Shown: one piece after another, positions 58,098 through 64,000 of the stretch
Numbering within the stretch: the stretch's first letter is position 1
How the letters are laid out: each line of letters opens with the position of its first letter
NCBI GenBank assembly: GCA_000611775.1
Contig: KK106981.1
Coordinates: 9,448,497-9,512,496 of the forward strand
DNA length: 64,000 nucleotides
Direction of reading: 5' to 3'
Origin: Umbilicaria muhlenbergii
Taxonomy: Eukaryota; Ascomycota; Lecanoromycetes; Umbilicariales; Umbilicariaceae
Translations under genes and position numbers: made by a program
The notes under the pieces: generated by a model
Database searches by the model: none
What the model was told of the DNA's origin: nothing
What the model saw: the letters and a program-made list of their open reading frames with translations, nothing else

Positions 58098-59441
58098 ATG
58101 GCACCAGGAGCCCGTTACGAGTCCGACAATGTCGACGCCTCTCCCCTGGGTAAACCTCTTCAATTCGAATTCTCCGGCAAAACAGCCCCAAACCGATTCC
58201 TCAAAGCCGCAATGACTGAGCGTATCTCCTCATGGGACCCCAAGAACTTCGAAGCCCGCGGCATTCCCTCCTCCAACCTCATCAATGTCTACAAGCGTTG
58301 GGGTGAAGGCGACCTCGGCACCATCTTGACCGGCAACATCATGATCGAATATGACCAACTCGAAGCTGCCGGCAACCCAATCATCCCCCGCACCGCCTCC
58401 TACTCGGGCGAGCGCTTCGATGCTTTCGCCAAACTCGCCGCCGAGAGTAAGAAGCACGGCAGCCTAATCGTCGGCCAGGTGTCGCACCCAGGCCGACAAG
58501 TCGAATCCCGCATTCAAAAGAACCCCGTTTCTGCCAGCGACGTACAACTCGAGGGCAACATCATGGGCATGACCTTCGAGAAGCCACACGCCGCCTCCTC
58601 TGAAGAGATTGAGCGCATCATCGATGGCTTTGCCCACGCTGCAGAGTACCTCCACAAAGCAGGCTACGACGGCATCGAGTTGCACGGTGCCCACGGCTAC
58701 CTACTCGCCCAATTCCTCTCACCCACCACCAACAAGCGGACAGACAAATACGGCGGCAGTTTGGAGAACCGCTCCCGTCTGATCATCGAGATTGCTCAAG
58801 AGATCCGCAAACGCGTGCCGTCATCGTTCATCGTCGGCATCAAACTCAACAGTGTCGAGTTCCAAAACAAAGGCTTCGAACCCGAAGAATGCAAAGCCCT
58901 TTGCGCCTCGCTCGAAGCCAACCACTTCGACTTCGTCGAGCTCAGCGGTGGCACATACGAGTCATTGGCATTCGCGCACAAGAAGGAAAGCACGAAGAAG
59001 CGGGAGTCGTTCTTCCTGGAGTTTGCCGAAGTCATCACACCCGCGCTGAAGAAGACGAAGACGTACATCACCGGCGGATTCAAGACCGTCGGCGCCATGG
59101 TCAAAGCGCTCGACGTCGTCGACGGTGTCGGCCTCGCCAGACCTGTCTGCCAGGAACCCAGACTTTGCAGCGATATACTGTCCGGGAAGGTCAAGGGCGC
59201 TATCCAGCAGCAGCTAGACGAGGCGAACTTCGGGTTGACGAATGTGGCGGCTGGAACGCACATCCGGACCATTGGCAAGGACTTGGAACCGATCGATCTG
59301 AGCAAAGAGGAGAATGTGAATGCGTTTATGAAGGATATGGGGGATTGGAGTGATAAGATGTCGCATGATACGGGCATGTATAGTTTTGGGTATATTGATA
59401 TTGAGAGTGTGAAGCCGGAGCCTTATGGTACTGCTTATTAG
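58098..59441 (+). CDS. NADH:flavin oxidoreductase, Old Yellow Enzyme family
   Basis: A single-exon gene of 447 residues. It is an FMN-binding TIM-barrel ene-reductase. Signatures are NRFLKAAMTERISSW, GQVSHPGRQ, the catalytic pair His196/His199 in ELHGAHGYLLAQFLSP, DKYGGSLENRSR and GLARPVCQEPRLC. The His-His pair in place of His-Asn is seen in part of the family. These enzymes reduce activated C=C bonds with NAD(P)H and take part in detoxification or secondary metabolism. The C-terminal extension beyond the barrel (about 60 residues, ending VKPEPYGTAY) is typical of the fungal group. There are no introns. Confidence 0.93.
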   Translation: MAPGARYESDNVDASPLGKPLQFEFSGKTAPNRFLKAAMTERISSWDPKNFEARGIPSSNLINVYKRWGEGDLGTILTGNIMIEYDQLEAAGNPIIPRTASYSGERFDAFAKLAAESKKHGSLIVGQVSHPGRQVESRIQKNPVSASDVQLEGNIMGMTFEKPHAASSEEIERIIDGFAHAAEYLHKAGYDGIELHGAHGYLLAQFLSPTTNKRTDKYGGSLENRSRLIIEIAQEIRKRVPSSFIVGIKLNSVEFQNKGFEPEECKALCASLEANHFDFVELSGGTYESLAFAHKKESTKKRESFFLEFAEVITPALKKTKTYITGGFKTVGAMVKALDVVDGVGLARPVCQEPRLCSDILSGKVKGAIQQQLDEANFGLTNVAAGTHIRTIGKDLEPIDLSKEENVNAFMKDMGDWSDKMSHDTGMYSFGYIDIESVKPEPYGTAY

Positions 59442-59817
59442 GGATGACCATAGATGATATAGACTATTAAGAGATGGTATAGACTATGATAGATTAGTAT
59501 AGACTCCACGTTTAGAAGGATCTTTGGAATTGGAACCAACACTGCCAAACCTCATCTCATGATGATTTTCCACCTGACTGCCGGTCGGCTTGACATTTCC
59601 TCGACCATCAGCCCGCCTGTCCATTCCCACATACAAGAAGCCCTTTCCTCCTGACGCCTGAAACTCCCCCTTACCCAAAGCCCCCAGCACCAGTCCCAGC
59701 CCGAGCTCCAGCCATCACCCCCGTCCCCGTTGTCTTCCTCACTCCGCGCCCCCCAACCCTAGCTCCAGCCCCAGCACCCCCCCCCAGCCGCCACCCCCGT
59801 CCCCATTGTCTTCCTCC
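59442..59817. other. Intergenic, C-rich
   Basis: Short stretch between convergent genes. From about 59650 it turns into C-rich low-complexity sequence with ccagcccc repeats that continues into the racemase 3' end. Confidence 0.6.
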
Positions 59818-60701
59818 CTACGCGCCCCCCAACCCCCCCCTCACCAACGCGACCAGCATCCCCACCCCCACCCTAACCCCATCCACAACCCTAACCCCCC
59901 TCCCCTCCACCCCCAACGTCTCCTCAACCGCCTCCCTGACCCAACTCTCCATCCCGACCATACCCGCACACCCCAAACAAACCGCCCCGACCTTCCTCTT
60001 CTCCTTCCCCATCTCCCCCTCCACCCCCCCCTCTTCCCCCCTCTTCCCCACCAACCTCGCCGTCGCAGCCATCACCCTCCTCCTCACCTCCCCCCTCGGC
60101 GCCCCATGCAACTCCCCCGCACCCAACCCCGTGCTCTCCACCCCCTCAAACCGCGCACTCTCCCGCACCCCCAAAAACCCCTGCACCGCCTGCGTCAGCA
60201 GCGCCTCCCACACCTTTCCCGTCGAGACGATGCCGAAGGCTTCGCCCTCTCTGAGCGCGAGCAAGGAAGCGGCGACGCTGGCTTCGAAGATGCCGAGGAC
60301 GGGTTCGGCGGCGGGGACACGGGCGCGGAGGAGAGGGATGAGCGGGTGCGCGGAGTAGCAGGCGATGAGGAAGGCGTCGTGGTGGGGGAGGAGGGGGAGG
60401 AGGAGCGGGAGGCAGATGGTGGCGGAGAGGTGGGCGTCGTGGGCGTTGTTGATGGAGGCGGGGCCGGAGGGCGGGGTGAAGAATGAGGGGGTGATCTGTG
60501 GCGAGGGGTGGGGGGGTTAGTGGGGAGTGCGGGGGAGGAGAGGAGAGGAGGAACCCAGAAAGGGGGGGAAAGGGGGAAGGAAATGGGGGGGAGAACATCA
60601 GTGAAGCCGAGGTTGTGGATGACGGGTTTGAGGGCGTCGGTCATGGAGGTGGAGGAGTTGGGGTTGATGATTAGGATGCGGATGCGTCCGGGGGCTGCCA
60701 T
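59818..60701 (-). CDS. Asp/Glu/hydantoin racemase family protein (Dcg1-like)
   Basis: A two-exon gene of 260 residues: 60701-60597 and 60495-59818, phase 0. It opens with RILIINPNSSTSMTDALKP. The two catalytic cysteines of the family are in AFLIACYSAHPL and VCLGCAGMVGM. Other signatures are ITPSFFTPPSGPASINN, GIFEASVAASLL and FGIVSTGKVWEALL. Yeast Dcg1 lies in the allantoin pathway cluster, and bacterial relatives racemise allantoin or hydantoins, so a role in purine-nitrogen use is likely. The 101-nt intron is almost pure pyrimidine on the coding strand. The gene end is extremely G-rich. Confidence 0.9.
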
Positions 60702-60945
60702 GGTGGAGTTGGTGTTGAGGGTTTTGTAAGAGTGGGGTCGAGAGGGGGGCCGTGAAATTGAATGTTATGGTTGCAAAAGAAATCATCGGTGGTATGTGAT
60801 TGGGCGGGCTACAAAAGCAGCCGGGAGAGGATTCCGAGAACGCCGTTTCGAAAATGCCGTGGCTACTTTTGGGTAGGACGCCGAGAAGCGACGCTATATT
60901 TACAGGAGACGTCGAGTCATGAGAGGGAAGAGGAACAAAAGAATG
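60702..60945. other. Short intergenic region
   Basis: Upstream of the racemase and 3' of Arp2. No distinct element. Confidence 0.4.
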
Positions 60946-62469
60946 CTATCTAGGCCCAAGCTTTTCTAATACCCGCGGCCCTTGCTCGTCCCATTCTTGT
61001 TTCGATATCCACATGTTCTCTTTATCCGCCATCTGCACCCAGTACGTTAGTGCCGAGGTCTTGCATCACTACAGGGGAAGGGAAACATACAATATTCGCC
61101 AGTACTGCGCCACCTAGGAAAACCATATGCCGCCGCCTTGGTGGATCCTCAATCCGTACCTTGAATTTCTGCGTGGTGTTAGTATGAACCGGGTGCGGAT
61201 CCGTACCAGAAACTTACGTTTAACCGTTCCGGGTTGCCTTGCAACACCTTTGTCAACCATAGCTGCTTGATTTCCTTCTCTAGCCTCGATGGTAGGCCGG
61301 GGTACATGCTGCTTCCTCCTGAAAGAACAATGGCCTTGTATAAGCTACTTCGCACGTCGACGTCCGCCGCCTGTATCGTGTTGAACAAGAATTCTGCGAT
61401 TCCTGGCTGCTCAACATCCACTAGATGTGGCTGAAACAAGCACTCTGGTGCTTCGAACCTCTCGCTCCCCACTCGAATCACTCGCCCGTCCGGTAAGGTG
61501 TACGATTCAACCAATACCGTTGTGTCTTCGCTTAGCCGTTGATCAAGCTCCAGGTCGTAGCTGACATAACAGAGCTTCTCTTTGATCTGGCGCACAGTTT
61601 CGAAATCGGCGGTCCGATTAAGCGCATAACCCCGTCGCAGTAGAAGAGCGATTAAATTGCGTGTTACATCGCGCCCTGCAACGTCGAGACGGCGGGTAAG
61701 GTGGTTAAGAACGGTGGATTCGTAGACAGGTACGATATGTGTGACGCCGTCTCCGGAGTCGACAACCACACCACTGCTGAGACCTACAACACGACTTCTT
61801 AACTTGTTCCACAACCACCCGATACCCCAATTCGAGCTTACCTTGGGCGTATAAGGCAAGAACGGCTTGTATAGCCACGTAGACACCCCCAAAGTTGTAC
61901 TTCTCGAACATGACATCCACCATCTGTTCTCGATTTTTGAGTGGGTTCATAGGTGGTTCAGTCAGGAGGATCTTGCGGCCGGTAGTGTCAATCTTCATCT
62001 TCTCGTGGAACGTGTAGTTCCAGAGATGCTCCATGTCATCCCACCGCTTCACTATGCCATTCTCCATCTACGTCCGCAGACCGTTAGCCCCGACCTATCG
62101 ATGTAGCAGCTGACCCAAGAAAGGTGCCGGTACCGGATACGTTATCTGTAACATCGACCGAGCCGCGGCTGCCTCATCCCCACACATGATATCCTTCACA
62201 ACGATGTCGCCAGACCGCTCTTCGGATCGTAATATGGGCCGGCCAACGATCGAAGGGTATTGATGCTCGGGAAAGTTCTGCGTCGCGGAGTCCCTCAGCT
62301 CAATGCCCATCACTGCCCTGCAAACTCGTGGATACGTTGCTTACCGTGGCCGCGTAGCCAACCTTGAGGAACCCTGTCCCTCCATCGAGGACTGAAGGAG
62401 TCCGCAATTAGCAGGATTTCAAAATCAGGTTGGAGAGGGTATGTACGTACCTATGGGTGCCTCCGCCAT
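60946..62469 (-). CDS. arp2: Actin-related protein 2 (Arp2/3 complex)
   Basis: A seven-exon gene of 388 residues: 62469-62451, 62391-62345, 62277-62134, 62067-61842, 61783-61218, 61168-61091 and 61032-60946, all in phase. The first exon is only 19 nt (MAEAPI). Nucleotide-binding motifs are [31 protein letters not shown] and [13 protein letters not shown]. Arp2 hallmarks include [53 protein letters not shown] and [20 protein letters not shown]. It nucleates branched actin for endocytosis and polarity. The length and C-terminus ([15 protein letters not shown]) are normal. Confidence 0.97.
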
Positions 62470-63933
62470 GATGAAAATAATTCTTGTTGTATCTTGTGGT
62501 CAGATGTGTCCGGGTCGGTGATTTGCCTGGGTTGATGCGGCTTGAGGGTTTGCCAAGACTCGGAGTGTGGGTATCGCCGGCACCGGCACTAGGTAAGACG
62601 CGAGGTTAAATCCAACCCTTGAACCGGGCACGCACGTCTCTCTTCCTTCCCATTGCTCTTGCATCTTCACCAAAGTCATGTGCGAATGGACGAGCATTCA
62701 TTGCTGGAATCACCGGAACCAAAAGGTTCATGATTGGGACACTGGGATCAAGAATGGCTCTCAAGGGTTCGTCTGAGCGGCGGTGGCAGGGGCAGGAGCA
62801 GTCTCCGGTACCATGAGAGCATCAATTGAGAGCATCAGTTGATATGTTAACCCATCTATCGCAGTTCTGCCTGTAGCAAGTCTAGTCTATCACAGTCATG
62901 TCAATTAAGTCTTGCCAAGGTCGTTCCTTTGCAATCTGCTACCACGTCACTTTGGTGCGTTCTGTTGACTTCCCCTACCCTTCCTACTATTGGCTCATCG
63001 AAAGACTTGAATGGAGAAAACCGACTTGCAGAGCCCAGTTTCCTTGACCACATGTCTTTGATTTGATTGATGACGTCTGCATGTTGACTTGAATACGGTA
63101 AGGTATATGGTGACGTTCAGGCCCTCGCCAATAAGATCAACACCTCGGTAAGCCCTAATCTGTTGGTACAGTCAGGCAGCGAGATTGATCATGCAGCAGT
63201 GAATCTCGAGAAGGATCCGGTGGACCACGCGAACAGCCGCGTGATACACACTATGCGTCCTCTCACCGCTTGTTCTCTGGTACCCCATGACTATAACTGG
63301 GGATGCCTCCACCTTCAATCTGCCTTTTCTCATTGTTCCAGCGTGGCGAGAAGGACAGACGCTTCTACAGATTTGACTCACCTCTCAAAGGGCTGCCTAC
63401 CAGTGTACGCTACTACAGCTCAAACTTTCTTATCGCTATCGCAAACACGTCTTGGATTTGTCAGGCCTCGTGTGTTGACGCGGCTCGTCCGAAATTAGCC
63501 ACCCGTTCGGCCATTCTCGGTCGAGGCAGGCCAGCAGAAGTCAATAACTCGCTCTCACGATACTTTTCCGGATCGGGCACAAGTTAGCCGATCATCTCCA
63601 TTCACTCGCCTCGAGCGGAGTCCCGTCGAGGCCGAGCAAAGATTGCGCTCTCCTCGGCAGCTACGTATATATTCTCCCTCCGCACCTGGGCCTTCCCATC
63701 TCTTACATCACCTGTACGCCATCCCTCCTTCCTGCACTGAGAAGCTCCAATCCAGCGCAACATAGCTCCGGACAGATCGTCATACCAAGGAACCCGAAGC
63801 CGTCCAATAATCAAGCACCCTACCGGCAATTCCGGTTCGTAAAGGTCAGCTTACCACATTTAAACCCGAAGCTAGAGAGTGACGACTGCGGCTGACAAAC
63901 CGCAGCTTCTGTAGCCATCAGTACCTCAGAGAC
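62470..63933. other. Intergenic
   Basis: About 1.45 kb between the Arp2 start and the gene at the right edge. Both promoters should be here. Several 60-110 codon frames exist on both strands, but none has a recognisable motif. Confidence 0.5.
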
Positions 63934-64000
63934 ATGGCTTCTCCCCCTCCACCGTATACCCTACGGACCCTCTCCGAAGAGGACACCCCTAGCATTGCTG
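63934..64000 (+). CDS. Start of a gene running off the window (partial)
   Basis: The ATG at 63934 opens a frame of 22 codons to the window edge, reading MASPPPPYTLRTLSEED and on. The codons are well biased (C-ending) and the context gagacATGG is favourable. The product cannot be identified from so short a piece. Confidence 0.45.
   Translation, partial: MASPPPPYTLRTLSEEDTPSIA

Noticed and set aside
60131-60600. Pro/Ser- and Gly-rich open frames on both strands over the racemase
   Set aside because: They arise from C-rich or G-rich composition. The spliced minus-strand racemase explains the region fully.

Overview
This window is nuclear DNA of a filamentous ascomycete (Pezizomycotina; class not resolved). 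The evidence is short GT-AG introns of about 50-100 nt with CTAAC or CTGAC branch sites, fungal gene families (a PNP-NACHT-WD40 STAND protein, an Ayg1-like hydrolase, a fungal rhodopsin-like membrane protein, an Ato acetate transporter), and conserved ascomycete genes (Arp2, Arf6/ArfB, Ssn3/CDK8, Sgf29, phosphomannose isomerase). I saw no rRNA, convincing tRNA or CRISPR array. Most exon joins below were placed by keeping reading phase across the splice sites.

The left third (1-34000) is accessory. It opens with a large NLR-like gene (1190-6215) carrying 14 WD40 repeats. Next come a small secreted cupin-like protein, a small conserved protein, a CDP-alcohol phosphatidyltransferase and a basic low-complexity protein. 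A mobile-element zone follows (12560-20000): three near-identical copies of a copia-type LTR, two of them inside a 1.26 kb inverted repeat, and a decayed piggyBac transposon with perfect terminal repeats. A three-exon secreted Cys-rich protein lies between these elements. Beyond them are an acetate transporter, a cytochrome P450 relic, a gene-poor stretch, an Ayg1-like hydrolase, a CTAG-rich hAT-like MITE and a fungal rhodopsin-like protein.

The right half (34000-64000) is gene-dense. It holds a P450 next to a flavin monooxygenase, then an unusual junction where the 5' half of dynactin p25 runs directly into the 3' end of NudC, followed by a G-tract of 22. Then come phosphomannose isomerase, Sgf29, Arf6, Ssn3, a sugar transporter, a pogo-like MITE, a secreted protein, an F-box-like protein, a MetE/UROD-like enzyme, an Old Yellow Enzyme, a Dcg1-type racemase, Arp2, and the start of one more gene at the right edge.

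The most interesting points are the p25/NudC fusion junction, the long near-perfect palindrome, evidence of sequence exchange among the WD40 repeats, a C-rich to G-rich switch along the coding strand of at least nine genes, and an 848-nt Sgf29 intron holding an open frame with membrane-like segments.
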